Origin: Alcanivorax sp.
Lineage (GTDB): Bacteria; Pseudomonadota; Gammaproteobacteria; Pseudomonadales; Alcanivoracaceae
Assembly: GCA_017794945.1 (NCBI GenBank)
Contig: CP051239.1
Span: 930,001 to 994,000 of the forward strand
Length of the DNA stretch: 64,000 nt
Reading direction: 5' to 3'
This document shows, piece by piece, positions 35,597-43,965 of this stretch (within the stretch, counting starts at the first letter, position 1; each line of letters starts with the position of its first letter). The position numbers and the translations under genes were made by a program. A model generated the notes under the pieces. That model was given only the letters and a program-made list of their open reading frames with translations. It was not told where the DNA came from and did not search any database.

Positions 35597-36223
35597 TCAG
35601 GATTCGTCGTCGCGGCGCGGCGGCGACACCGCCATCCCCGCCAGCAGGGTGCGCATGGTCTTCTTGCGCAGGGTGTCCGCGTCGATCTCGCCGCCCAGTC
35701 GCCCGGCCATATCCAGCACCACGATGCCGTGCAGGGTGGACCAGAACATATAACCGATCAGATCCGCGTCGCCGTCCATCATCCCTTCGCGGATCATGTC
35801 GCGCACATAGCCGACCATGGTCTCCCGGGCGCGGCGGCTGGCGCGCACCAGTTCCGGGTAGCGGCTCTCGTCGACCTGGGAGATCTCCGACATCAGCTGG
35901 TAGGCGGCCGGATGCTCGGTGGCGAAGCGCACATAGGCGTCGCCGATGGCGCGGGCGCGCTCGCGGGCGTCGCTGCCCTGGGCCAGACCCGCCTCCAAAG
36001 CGGCGGCGAAGCGGTCCAGCGCGGCGGCGCGCACGGTGGCGAGAATCTCGTCCTTGTCCTGGAAATAGCGGTACGGCGTCATCGGGCTGACGCCCACCCC
36101 GGCGGCGATCTGCCGCATGGTGACGTTATCCGGCCCGCGCTCCACGAACAGCTCCGTGGCCACCTCGCAGACGCGCTCGCGGAAGGCGGCGATCTCCTGG
36201 TCGGTTTTCGGCTTCTTGGGCAA
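35597..36223 (-). CDS. TetR/AcrR-family transcriptional regulator
   Basis: The product is 208 residues. The N-terminal HTH (about residues 12-60) reads VCEVATELFVERGPDNVTMRQIAAGVGVSPMTPYRYFQDKDEILA, a standard TetR DNA-binding domain. The C-terminal ligand domain carries FWSTLHGIVVLDMAGRLG. The start is TTG, supported by GGAG seven bases upstream with no better codon. It probably controls its own gene and the downstream monooxygenase. The ligand is unknown. Confidence 0.85.
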   Translation of the reverse strand: MPKKPKTDQEIAAFRERVCEVATELFVERGPDNVTMRQIAAGVGVSPMTPYRYFQDKDEILATVRAAALDRFAAALEAGLAQGSDARERARAIGDAYVRFATEHPAAYQLMSEISQVDESRYPELVRASRRARETMVGYVRDMIREGMMDGDADLIGYMFWSTLHGIVVLDMAGRLGGEIDADTLRKKTMRTLLAGMAVSPPRRDDES

Positions 36224-36268
36224 CGGGGCGCTCCATGGTCTGCGGGCACAGGGCCGGACGGCAAAGGC

Positions 36269-36279
36269 TTACAGTGTAA
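36269..36279. promoter_or_regulatory. Dyad operator candidate upstream of the TetR gene
   Basis: TTACA G TGTAA is a perfect 5-bp inverted repeat about 46 bp before the TTG start; it shares the TTTAC/GTAAA core with the monooxygenase dyad. Confidence 0.45.
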
Positions 36280-36328
36280 ACCAAACGTTGGCGCACCGGC
36301 ACCACGCCCGAGCGCCCCGCACCCCATC

Positions 36329-37030
36329 TCATGCGGATACCGCCCGTGGCACGGCGAAGGCGTCCCGCTGCAGCCGGGCCACCAGCCGCTCCACCTCCGC
36401 GAGCGCGTCGCGTATCGACGCGTCCAGCCGCTCGCCGCCCTCCTCCTGGTACTCGATGGCGATCTCGTGGAAATGCTCGATGCCAATCAGTTCCAGAGCG
36501 GTGCGCACGCTGGCTTCCAGATGGTTCATGTGCGCCAGCGGACCTCCGGCGCCCAGACCAAAGCCGCCCCGGGACGACAGGACCACCGCATGGCGCGGCC
36601 GGTCGTTGAGCAGCGGGCCCACCGGGTGGTCGGTGTTGGCCGGATCGAAATAGATAGTGCGCTCCACCCGCACGATCTGGTCGATCCAGGCTTTGAACGC
36701 CGCCGGATAGCTGTAGTTGTACAGCGGCACGCCCAGCACCAGGACGTCGGCCTGGATCACCTCGTCCACCAGGTTGTCGCTCTCCGCCAGCACCTGCTGT
36801 AGCGCGGCGGGGCGCTGCGCCGACGGCGTAAAGGCGGCTTCGATCCAGTCCACGGTCAGCAGCGACGGGGGCCGGACACCCAGGTCACGGCGCGTGACCG
36901 GGTCCCCCGGCCGGGCGGCTTTCCATTGTTCCACGAAGTGGTGGCTCAGCCGCCGGCTGTGCGAGCCGTGCTCGTGGGTGCCGGAACGTCCGGGGCGGGG
37001 GCTGGCGTCGAGGTGCAGTAAGCGGGTCAT
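36329..37030 (-). CDS. azoR: FMN-dependent NADH-azoreductase
   Basis: The product is 233 residues, flavodoxin-like. Markers are LLHLDASPRPGRSGTHEHGSHSRRLSHHFVEQW (FMN phosphate loop), VLVLGVPLYNYSYPAAFKAWIDQIVRVERTIYFD and RHAVVLSSRGGFG. It reduces azo and quinone compounds with NADH. The ATG has GGAG upstream. It is divergent from a LysR gene with a perfect 15-bp palindrome between them, the usual arrangement for LysR-controlled azoreductases. Confidence 0.9.
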   Translation of the reverse strand: MTRLLHLDASPRPGRSGTHEHGSHSRRLSHHFVEQWKAARPGDPVTRRDLGVRPPSLLTVDWIEAAFTPSAQRPAALQQVLAESDNLVDEVIQADVLVLGVPLYNYSYPAAFKAWIDQIVRVERTIYFDPANTDHPVGPLLNDRPRHAVVLSSRGGFGLGAGGPLAHMNHLEASVRTALELIGIEHFHEIAIEYQEEGGERLDASIRDALAEVERLVARLQRDAFAVPRAVSA

Positions 37031-37135
37031 GGCATTGTCTCCGGTTGGGTTGGCTGGCAGGTGAGTTGATCTCACCCCTGCTTGACAGGCTTCCCATGAA
37101 ACCGGAGGCTTGAAACCGCGACAAACGATGAATTC

Positions 37136-37150
37136 TTGCCTTGAAGGCAA
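37136..37150. promoter_or_regulatory. LysR operator candidate (perfect palindrome)
   Basis: TTGCCTT G AAGGCAA is a perfect 7-bp inverted repeat in the divergent gap between azoR and the LysR gene, 26 bp before the LysR start. Confidence 0.6.
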
Positions 37151-37176
37151 AATAAAACTCATCCATAAGGCCCGCC

Positions 37177-38058
37177 ATGAGCGCCCGCAAACTACCCTCT
37201 CTCTCCGCCCTGCGCGCCTTCGAGGCGGCGGCCCGCCACCGCAGCGCCAAAGCCGCCGCCCAGGAGCTGTCGGTGACGCCCACCGCCATCAGCCACCAGT
37301 TACGGCAACTGGAGGACCACCTGGGTATCGCCCTGTTCGTGCGCAAACCGCGCCAGCTGGTGCTCACCGGCGCCGGCCAGACTCTGCTGGCGGCGTCCAG
37401 CGAAGCGTTCGATACGCTCGCGGAAACCGTGGCCCGTCTGCGCCACGACCCGGGCCACCAGACCGTCACGCTGTCCACCATCCCGGCGGTGGCCGGGCGC
37501 TTCCTACTGCCTTGGGTGTGTCTGCTGCGTGACAACCACCCGCACCTGAATCTGAACTTGCGGATATCCCACGATCTGGTGGCGCTGGACGGCGCCGCCG
37601 CCGACATGGCGATCCGCTACGGCGACGGCCACTGGCCCGGGTTGGCGGCGGAAAAGCTGTTCGACAACGTCTTCATTCCCGCCTGCAGTCCGACCCTGGG
37701 CATCACCCGGCACGACGACCTGCACCGGCACACTCTGCTGCACTATCAGCCACCCAGCCATTCCGGCGCCCTGCTCAGCTGGGCGTCCTGGCAGAAGCTG
37801 GCCCAGGTGCCCGATCTGGACATGGGCGCGGGACTGGTGTTTTCCGACGAGACCCACACCATCACCGCCGCTTTGGACGGTCAGGGCATTGCGTTGATGA
37901 GCAAAGCGCTGATCGCCGACGAACTGGCCCGCGGCCGGCTGGTGCAGCCGTTCGGCCCGGACCTGCCTGCCAAGCCCTTCCATCTGGTGTACCCGGAAGA
38001 ACGACTGGGCGAGCCCGCCATCGCGGCGGTGCGTGAGTGGGTGCTTGGGTTGCGTTAG
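37177..38058 (+). CDS. LysR-family regulator, GcvA-like
   Basis: The product is 293 residues. The HTH is near residues 7-65 ([49 protein letters not shown]) with a GcvA-type effector domain ([35 protein letters not shown]). It is divergent from azoR and probably controls it through the palindrome between them. Its stop overlaps the end of the convergent YnfA-type gene by 4 bp. Confidence 0.88.
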   Translation: MSARKLPSLSALRAFEAAARHRSAKAAAQELSVTPTAISHQLRQLEDHLGIALFVRKPRQLVLTGAGQTLLAASSEAFDTLAETVARLRHDPGHQTVTLSTIPAVAGRFLLPWVCLLRDNHPHLNLNLRISHDLVALDGAAADMAIRYGDGHWPGLAAEKLFDNVFIPACSPTLGITRHDDLHRHTLLHYQPPSHSGALLSWASWQKLAQVPDLDMGAGLVFSDETHTITAALDGQGIALMSKALIADELARGRLVQPFGPDLPAKPFHLVYPEERLGEPAIAAVREWVLGLR

Positions 38059-38381
38059 GCGCCGCGCGGGCCAAGAAGAATGACGCCGGCGCCGACGAGG
38101 CAGATTCCGGCGCCGAGCAGGTCCCAGCGATCCGGGGCGCGCTGCTCGACCAGCCACAACCAGAGCAGCGACATAACGATATAAACGCCGCCATAGGCGG
38201 CGTAGGCGCGGCCGGCGTAGTCGGTATCCACCAGGCTGAGGAGCCAGGCGAACAGCGCCAGACTGACCAGCCCGGGCACCAGCCACAGCGGCGATTTTTC
38301 CAGCCGCCACCAGGCCCAGACCGAAAAGCAGCCGGCGATTTCCGCCAGGGCGGCGGCGATGTAGAGAAGCGGTGTAATCAC
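38055..38381 (-). CDS. ynfA: YnfA-family inner-membrane protein
   Basis: The product is 108 residues with four transmembrane helices and the family pattern [41 protein letters not shown] and [23 protein letters not shown]. YnfA (UPF0060) belongs to the small multidrug transporter-like group. The GTG start overlaps the stop of the DUF2834 gene (GTGA), showing translational coupling. Confidence 0.92.
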   Translation of the reverse strand: MITPLLYIAAALAEIAGCFSVWAWWRLEKSPLWLVPGLVSLALFAWLLSLVDTDYAGRAYAAYGGVYIVMSLLWLWLVEQRAPDRWDLLGAGICLVGAGVILLGPRGA

Positions 38382-38704
38382 TTATTGGAGCCTGAATTGA
38401 GCCGCAACAGCAGGTAGACGGCGAAGCCGGTGGCGACGCCGGGCACCAGCCCCAGCAGCGGCGCGATCCAGCCGTGTTTTACCGGCCGGGCCTTCGCTTC
38501 GTAAGCCACCCAGGTGGTGAGCACCACCCAGCACATGATGGTGTCCAGGGAATAGCCGGTGGCATAGGGATTGACGAAACCGGCACTGATGGCGGCGAGC
38601 AGATCCGGGTCACCGATCAGCGGCGGAATCACGATCACAACGAACAGCAGCGCGAACAGCGCCGCCCAGAGCACGAGCAGCAGGCGAAAGGTTCCGGTGG
38701 TCAT
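38378..38704 (-). CDS. DUF2834 membrane protein
   Basis: The product is 108 residues with three hydrophobic segments and the DUF2834-type pattern [51 protein letters not shown]. The function is unknown. It is the first gene of a two-gene operon with YnfA. Confidence 0.75.
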   Translation of the reverse strand: MTTGTFRLLLVLWAALFALLFVVIVIPPLIGDPDLLAAISAGFVNPYATGYSLDTIMCWVVLTTWVAYEAKARPVKHGWIAPLLGLVPGVATGFAVYLLLRLNSGSNK

Positions 38705-38883
38705 GGTGAGGCCCTCATTTTTCTCAGGAGCTTAGCCCTGGCCACCCGGAGAAAGCAAAAGCCGCTTGGTAAAGAGCCCAAAGCCACAGAGACGTGTCCC
38801 GAATAAGCTGAAACGAAGAAACAACGGTTTTGACGGGTGTTTTTGGTATTCTTGCCGCTCATTTTTTAGTCGCCCCGGAAACC

Positions 38884-40152
38884 ATGCCTGAACACTCTGC
38901 TTCCACCTTCCTGGCCGGCGCCGGGACGGATACCTGGACGCTTTGGCTGAACATCATGGCCACCGGCGCGGCCGTGGCGTTGTTGCTGCTGCTGAGTGTG
39001 TTCACCCTGGCGCTGTATCTGTACCGCGACCGGGAGGCGCCGGCGGCGCTGCAGTTCGCCCTGGCCAACCTGTGCGCCACGGTGTACATCGCCGGCGATC
39101 TGACCTCGCGGATCGACGCCGTGACCGGCGATCTGGACGCGGTGATGACGCCCTACCGCGTGGCGCTGAGCGCGGTGGTGATGGGGCTGGCGGCGCTGAT
39201 CTGCATGCACCGGGTGCTGCGCCGCCGGCACGAGCCGCGCTGGCGGCTGGCGGCGATTTACCTGAGCGGCGCCCTGCTGGCCAGCGTGCTGTGGGTGGAT
39301 CATCCGGCGCTGATCATCGCCAGCAACCGGCCCACCATCGAGGGCAGCCAGGTGTTCGCGGATTACGGCGCCGCCGGCGCGCCCTTCTTCGTGCTGTGCA
39401 TGGTGGCGTTCAGCTACACCAACTGGCGGATGGTGCGCCGCGCCCGGCGCACCGGTGGCACCCTGGCCTGGTGGCTGACGGTGATCGGCTTCGTGCTGGT
39501 GTTTCTCACCGGGGTGCACGACGCCCTGCGCGAGATGGGCGTGGAGCTGCTGCCGCTGAGCGCGCTGACGCCGGGGTTCGTGGCGTTCCAGGTGGCGGCG
39601 CTGGCGGCGATGGTGATTCATTACTCGCGCACGCTCAGCGAGCGCACCGAGACCGACCACCAGCTGCGGCACCTGGCGGACAAGGCCACCCGTGACCCGC
39701 TTTCAGGGCTGTTCAACCGCGCCTTTCTGGAAAGCCATCTGGACGGCCTCGGCCCCCACGCCCGGGGCGGCCTGCTGTTCATCGACCTGGATCATTTCAA
39801 GGTCGTTAACGACCGCTTCGGCCACACCCGGGGCGATGCCTTGCTGCGCGCCGTGGCGCAGCGCATCGACCACACCATGCGCGACGGCGACATCGCCTGC
39901 CGCTGGGGCGGCGACGAGTTCGTGGTGTTTCTGGCGGACGCCAACCCGGACGCGGCGGACTCCATCGCCCGGCGCCTGCTGGAGGCGTTCGAAAGCATCC
40001 CCGCCGGCGACAACGAGGACCTGCGCATCGGCGCCAGCATGGGGTTCGCGGAGCTCACCGACGACGACTGGCGGCGCACCCTGCGCCGCGCCGACCAGGC
40101 GCTGTACCAGGCCAAGGACCGCGGCCGCGGCGTGGTCGCCATCGCCTCCTGA
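38884..40152 (+). CDS. Membrane diguanylate cyclase (GGDEF)
   Basis: The product is 422 residues. About seven hydrophobic helices fill residues 20-245 (7TM-type sensor region), then a GGDEF domain (about 265-420) with RDPLSGLFNRAFLE, FIDLDHFKVVNDRFGHTRGDALL and the active-site CRWGGDEFVVF. An intact I-site RDGD lies five residues before GGDEF, so product inhibition by c-di-GMP is expected. It makes c-di-GMP in response to a membrane signal. No EAL domain. The ATG at 38884 is preferred over an upstream TTG. It converges on the M50-like gene with 2 bp between stops. Confidence 0.9.
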   Translation: MPEHSASTFLAGAGTDTWTLWLNIMATGAAVALLLLLSVFTLALYLYRDREAPAALQFALANLCATVYIAGDLTSRIDAVTGDLDAVMTPYRVALSAVVMGLAALICMHRVLRRRHEPRWRLAAIYLSGALLASVLWVDHPALIIASNRPTIEGSQVFADYGAAGAPFFVLCMVAFSYTNWRMVRRARRTGGTLAWWLTVIGFVLVFLTGVHDALREMGVELLPLSALTPGFVAFQVAALAAMVIHYSRTLSERTETDHQLRHLADKATRDPLSGLFNRAFLESHLDGLGPHARGGLLFIDLDHFKVVNDRFGHTRGDALLRAVAQRIDHTMRDGDIACRWGGDEFVVFLADANPDAADSIARRLLEAFESIPAGDNEDLRIGASMGFAELTDDDWRRTLRRADQALYQAKDRGRGVVAIAS

Positions 40153-40154
40153 GG

Positions 40155-40892
40155 TCAGCCGCGCTGTCGGCGCCAGCCCCGCCATAGCAGCCAGGCGCCC
40201 CACACCATGGCCAGCACCATGATCGCCCGGCCGCTGTTCAGCGTCAGCGCCGCCAGCGTCTTGTCCCAGGCCAGCAGCCCGGTCTCGCCGAGAATGAATT
40301 CCCAATCATGGAAGCCGTAGGGGGAGGACTTGCCGTAGTTGCCGCCCAGTAGCGGCAGCTCGCCGGCACGGGCGTCGGCCATGTAGGGCGCGATGTCGAG
40401 GAAGTTCTCGCCGAACCACCACAGGCAGACGCTGGCGCCGAAGGTGTCGTGGCGCCGCAGCAGGGCGATGCCGCAAATCACCGGCACCAGCAGTTGCCCC
40501 AGGGTGCCGCCCAGGGAACCGATGAACTGGCCGAAAATGCCGAAGATCACGTGCCCGGCTTCGTGGAACGGCAGGTTCACGTTGTGCAGGAAGGCGGGCT
40601 GGTAACCGAGCTGGTGGAGGCTCTGTGTGATGTAGCTCCAGCCCCACACCACCAGACCCACCCAGAGCAGCGCGTACAGGGCCGGGTAACGGTAGAGGGT
40701 ATCCGGTGGCACCAGCAGGCTCTGGAAAAACGCTTTCAGGCGCTCGGCGCCGTCCGGGCCCGGCGGCGTCTGATTTTCCCGCAGCTCGCGCTGGCGCTCC
40801 AGGTAGGCTTCGTACTTGTGAAAGACCAGCCCGCAGCCGCCGCAGGTGGTGTCCCCGGCGCCTCGCGGGTGCTCGCATTTGGGGCATTGCAT
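40155..40892 (-). CDS. Zinc-ribbon membrane protein with M50-like HEAGH motif
   Basis: The product is 245 residues. The N-terminus is a zinc ribbon (MQCPKCEHPRGAGDTTCGGCGLVF; two CxxC pairs). A cytoplasmic linker follows, then several membrane helices with LPFHEAGHVIFGIFGQFIG, the HExxH-type site of site-2 proteases, near residues 108-122. A second conserved piece reads WFGENFLDIAPYMADAR, which may supply the third metal ligand. It could be an intramembrane protease or an inactive relative. The strong ribosome site GGGGGAGG precedes the ATG. Substrate unknown. Confidence 0.72.
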   Translation of the reverse strand: MQCPKCEHPRGAGDTTCGGCGLVFHKYEAYLERQRELRENQTPPGPDGAERLKAFFQSLLVPPDTLYRYPALYALLWVGLVVWGWSYITQSLHQLGYQPAFLHNVNLPFHEAGHVIFGIFGQFIGSLGGTLGQLLVPVICGIALLRRHDTFGASVCLWWFGENFLDIAPYMADARAGELPLLGGNYGKSSPYGFHDWEFILGETGLLAWDKTLAALTLNSGRAIMVLAMVWGAWLLWRGWRRQRG

Positions 40893-40912
40893 GACGGCGA
40901 CCTCCCCCGAAA

Positions 40913-41497
40913 TCAGCTCGCCCGGTGAAAATCCATCTGCCGTGCCGTGGCGGCGGCCAGGGTACGGCTCTGTAACCGTTCCACGAGATGCAGGCTCATA
41001 TCAATGCCCGCGGAAATGCCGGCGGAGGTGACCACGTCGCCCTGATCCACCCAGCGCGGCCCGTCCTCCACCCTCAGCGCCGGGAAACGAGTGCGCAAGG
41101 CGTCGATGTCTTCCCAGTGGGTGGTCACCCGGCGGCCGTCCAGGACACCGGCGGCGGCGAGCAGGAAGGCGCCGTTGCAAACTGAGGCGGTGAGCCGCGC
41201 CGCCGCCGAGACTTCCGCGATCCAGCCCACCACGGCCGCCTCGTTCACGACCTCGTCCACCACGCCGCCGGGCACCAGCACCACGTCGATCGGGGGATGA
41301 TCCGCGAAGCTGTAATCCGGCTGAATCACCACGCCCGCGCGGCTGGTGGCCGGCCGCCGCTCGGCGGCCACCGAGAACACCGAAAACGGCGCGCCCTCCG
41401 GGGCCAGCCGGTTGGCGGTGGTGAACACTTCACAGGGGCCGGCGAAGTCGAGCAGTTCCACACCGGGGTACAGGTACACCCCCACGTTCAGGGTCAT
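40913..41497 (-). CDS. DJ-1/PfpI-family protein
   Basis: The product is 194 residues. The pattern YPGVELLDFAGPCEVFTTANRL, VVLVPGGVVDE and LTASVCNGAFLLAAAGVLDGRRVTTHW (nucleophile cysteine in VCNGAF near residue 105) is typical of the GATase1-like family that includes isonitrile hydratase and AraC-type regulators' N-domains. This protein has no HTH, so it is an enzyme or chaperone. GGAGG precedes the ATG. It lies 13 bp downstream of ribD on the same strand. Confidence 0.85.
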   Translation of the reverse strand: MTLNVGVYLYPGVELLDFAGPCEVFTTANRLAPEGAPFSVFSVAAERRPATSRAGVVIQPDYSFADHPPIDVVLVPGGVVDEVVNEAAVVGWIAEVSAAARLTASVCNGAFLLAAAGVLDGRRVTTHWEDIDALRTRFPALRVEDGPRWVDQGDVVTSAGISAGIDMSLHLVERLQSRTLAAATARQMDFHRAS

Positions 41498-41510
41498 GTG
41501 CCGCCTCCGT

Positions 41511-42683
41511 TTACGGTCGGGTGAGCGTCAGGCGCAGGTCGTCGCCGACGCGGCGCAGATCGCTCCATTGCAGGCGGATCTGCTGGTCCATGCGGTCGAA
41601 CGGCAGATCCAGCAGGCCGCGGGCGTCGGCGCCCAGCAGCGTGGGGGCCAGGTAGACGATGAGCTCATCGAACAGGGCCTCGCGGACAAAGGCCCCGGCC
41701 AGGGTGGCGCCGCATTCCACCAGCACCTCGTTGCATTCGCGGCGGGTGAGCTCGGCGATCAGGGCGTGCAGGTCGAGGCCGCGCCGTTCCGCGCGGGCGG
41801 CGGCGCCGGGCTCGGCGGGATCGCTGGCGGCGCGGGCGCGAGGCAGCGCCAGCAGCTCGGCGCCGGCGTGTTCCAGCGCCCGGCGGCGCTCCTCCGGGGC
41901 GGCGTCCGGGTCGTCGGCGTGGGCGATCAGACAGGCGCCGTCGGCGGTGACCACCGGGCTGTCCACCGGGGTGCGCAGGGCCGGGTCGAGGATCACCCGC
42001 AGCGGCGCGCGGACCGGGCCGTCGGCGTACTCGCCATGCCGCCATTGTTCGGGACGCACGGTGTAGGAAGGCCGGTCCGCCAGCACCGTGCCGATGCCGG
42101 TGACGATGGCGCTGCTGCGCGCGCGCAGACGCTGCACGTCCTCGCGGGCCTCGGGGCCGGTAATCCACTGGGATTCGCCGCTGGCCATGGCGGTGCGGCC
42201 GTCCAGGCTGGCGGCGGCCTTGATGCGGATCAGCGGCCGCCCCTGGCTCATGCGCAGGATGAACCCGGGGTTAAGAGCCCGGGCGGCCGCTTCCTGAAGA
42301 CCGGTGTCGACGCGGATGCCGGCGTCGCGAAGCCGGCGCAGGCCATTGCCGGCCACCTGGGGATTGGGGTCTTCCATGGCCACCACCACCCGAGCCACGC
42401 CGGCGTCGACAAGGGCATCCGCGCAGGGTCCGGTGCGCCCGGTGTGGGAGCAGGGCTCTAGCGTCACATAGGCGGTGGCGCCCCGCGCCTTTTCACCGGC
42501 AGCGGCCAGGGCGTGACGCTCGGCATGGGGCTGCCCCGCGCGGGCGTGGAAGCCGTCGCCGACAATGTGGCCGTCACTCACCAGCACGCACCCCACCCTG
42601 GGGTTCGGGTCCGTGGTGTACAGCGCCCGCTCCGCCAGCCGCAGGGCGCGCGCCATGTATTGATGATCCAGCGAGGTAAACAT
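41511..42683 (-). CDS. ribD: Bifunctional deaminase/reductase RibD
   Basis: The product is 390 residues. The N-terminal cytidine-deaminase-like domain has PNPRVGCVLVSDG, GQPHAERHALAAAG and TLEPCSHTGRTGPCADAL (zinc ligands His, Cys, Cys). The C-terminal reductase domain has KAAASLDGRTAMASGESQWITGPEAR and ECGATLAGAFV. It deaminates and reduces the pyrimidine intermediate in riboflavin synthesis. MFTSLDHQYM was chosen as start by comparison with family N-termini; upstream codons overlap the LysR gene. It is separated from nrdR and from ribE by inserted genes. Confidence 0.95.
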   Translation of the reverse strand: MFTSLDHQYMARALRLAERALYTTDPNPRVGCVLVSDGHIVGDGFHARAGQPHAERHALAAAGEKARGATAYVTLEPCSHTGRTGPCADALVDAGVARVVVAMEDPNPQVAGNGLRRLRDAGIRVDTGLQEAAARALNPGFILRMSQGRPLIRIKAAASLDGRTAMASGESQWITGPEAREDVQRLRARSSAIVTGIGTVLADRPSYTVRPEQWRHGEYADGPVRAPLRVILDPALRTPVDSPVVTADGACLIAHADDPDAAPEERRRALEHAGAELLALPRARAASDPAEPGAAARAERRGLDLHALIAELTRRECNEVLVECGATLAGAFVREALFDELIVYLAPTLLGADARGLLDLPFDRMDQQIRLQWSDLRRVGDDLRLTLTRP

Positions 42684-42693
42684 GGCGGGCATT

Positions 42694-43662
42694 CTACTGG
42701 ACGCCGGGGTTCGGTGTCGCAACAAAGCGATCGGCGTCTTCAACAAAATCGGCCAGCACGGCGCGCCCTTCGTTTTCCATGAACTGTTGAAACGCGCGGG
42801 CCACCACCGACAACCGTTTTTTTGACGGACGCACCAGATACCACTGGGTCACGATGGGCAGGCCCACCACCTTCAACGGCACCAACCCGACCCAGCCGCC
42901 CAGGTTGAGCGTGTGGGCCGAGAGAATGGAAATTCCCAGCCCGGCCATCACCGAGTGCCGGATGGCTTCGTTGCTCTCCACGGTCATCTTCACATTGAGC
43001 GCCTGGCCCTGTTGCCCCAGGTACTGCTCAATGGCGTGCCGGGTGCCGGAACCGGACTCGCGCATCAGGAACGGCTCGCGGGCGATATCCGCCAGTGTTA
43101 GTGGCTGGCGCCGGGCCAGAGGATGGTTCTCGGCCGCGATGGCCACTAGCGGGTTGTCCAGGAAGGCGCTGGCCTCCAACGGCGGCCCGACGGGGACATG
43201 ACTGAACACATAGAAGTCATCCAACCCCTGCTCCAAACGCTCGATGACCTGCCCCCTGTTGCCCACATGAAAGGCGACGTCCACACCGGGGTAAAGGGTG
43301 CAAAAGGGCCCCAGCAGGTGCGGCACGAAGTATTTCGCCGTGGTCACCACCGACAGGCGCAAGGTGCCGGCCTTGAGGCCACGAAGATCCGCCAGGGTCA
43401 TGTCCAGGTGCTCGAATTCCTCCATGACACGGCGGGCCGAGGCCACCGCCGCCAGCCCGGCGTCGGTGAACCGCAGCTTGCGGCCATGCTGTTCGTACAG
43501 GGGGATCCCCATGGCCTCCGCCAGCTTGTGCAGCTGCATGGAGACGGTGGGTTGTGTCAGATGGAGGGCGGCGGCCGCCGCCGTTACGGTGCCCATGTCA
43601 TGGACGGCAAGCAGAATCTCCAGCTGTCTCAGGGTACCCACCCGCGCCTGTAATCGGCTCAT
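42694..43662 (-). CDS. LysR-family regulator, CbbR/CmpR-like
   Basis: The product is 322 residues. The HTH near residues 8-67 is TLRQLEILLAVHDMGTVTAAAAALHLTQPTVSMQLHKLAEAMGIPLYEQHGRKLRFTDAG. The effector domain contains LRLSVVTTAKYFVPHLLGPF, matching CbbR/CmpR-type regulators of carbon fixation and bicarbonate uptake. It is divergent from a small membrane gene and sbtA. AT-rich dyads with ATCTA repeats lie between. The last bases run to 2-10 bp before the ribD starts. Confidence 0.87.
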   Translation of the reverse strand: MSRLQARVGTLRQLEILLAVHDMGTVTAAAAALHLTQPTVSMQLHKLAEAMGIPLYEQHGRKLRFTDAGLAAVASARRVMEEFEHLDMTLADLRGLKAGTLRLSVVTTAKYFVPHLLGPFCTLYPGVDVAFHVGNRGQVIERLEQGLDDFYVFSHVPVGPPLEASAFLDNPLVAIAAENHPLARRQPLTLADIAREPFLMRESGSGTRHAIEQYLGQQGQALNVKMTVESNEAIRHSVMAGLGISILSAHTLNLGGWVGLVPLKVVGLPIVTQWYLVRPSKKRLSVVARAFQQFMENEGRAVLADFVEDADRFVATPNPGVQ

Positions 43663-43672
43663 GGTTAGACTC

Positions 43673-43711
43673 CTATCTATGCATTACCTAGATAGTATCT
43701 ATTTTTATCTA
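43673..43711. promoter_or_regulatory. LysR operator: CTATCTA dyad and TATCTA repeats
   Basis: CTATCTA-N9-TAGATAG is a perfect inverted repeat (43673-43695), followed by TATCTA copies 10 bp apart at 43696 and 43706. The stretch is very AT-rich for this chromosome and lies between the divergent LysR and sbtA cassette genes, as expected for LysR recognition and activation sites. Confidence 0.65.
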
Positions 43712-43758
43712 ATCTTGCCCGCACAGATAATGCGCTCGTTTTCAACCGAGGAGGCCCT

Positions 43759-43965
43759 ATGTCATTGTCCACCCGCCAACGTCTTTTTGTTCTGTTCGTC
43801 GCCCTGACCCAACTGGGCCTGGGGAGCCTGCTGACCCTTAACGGGTACCCGGGCGTGCCTCTTGGCGTCATCGGCGTAGCGCTGCTGCCCCTGGCCTGGC
43901 TGGCGGGACGCCACCCGGCCACACCGGCCCTGCCCCGGCACGACGGAGACCACCATGCCGCTTGA
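43759..43965 (+). CDS. Small two-helix membrane protein upstream of sbtA
   Basis: The product is 68 residues with hydrophobic segments RLFVLFVALTQLGLGSLLTL and GVIGVALLPLAWLAG and a His-rich tail (RHDGDHHAA). A strong GAGGAGG precedes the ATG and the stop overlaps sbtA by 11 bp. Function unknown; position suggests an accessory of SbtA. Confidence 0.7.
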   Translation: MSLSTRQRLFVLFVALTQLGLGSLLTLNGYPGVPLGVIGVALLPLAWLAGRHPATPALPRHDGDHHAA

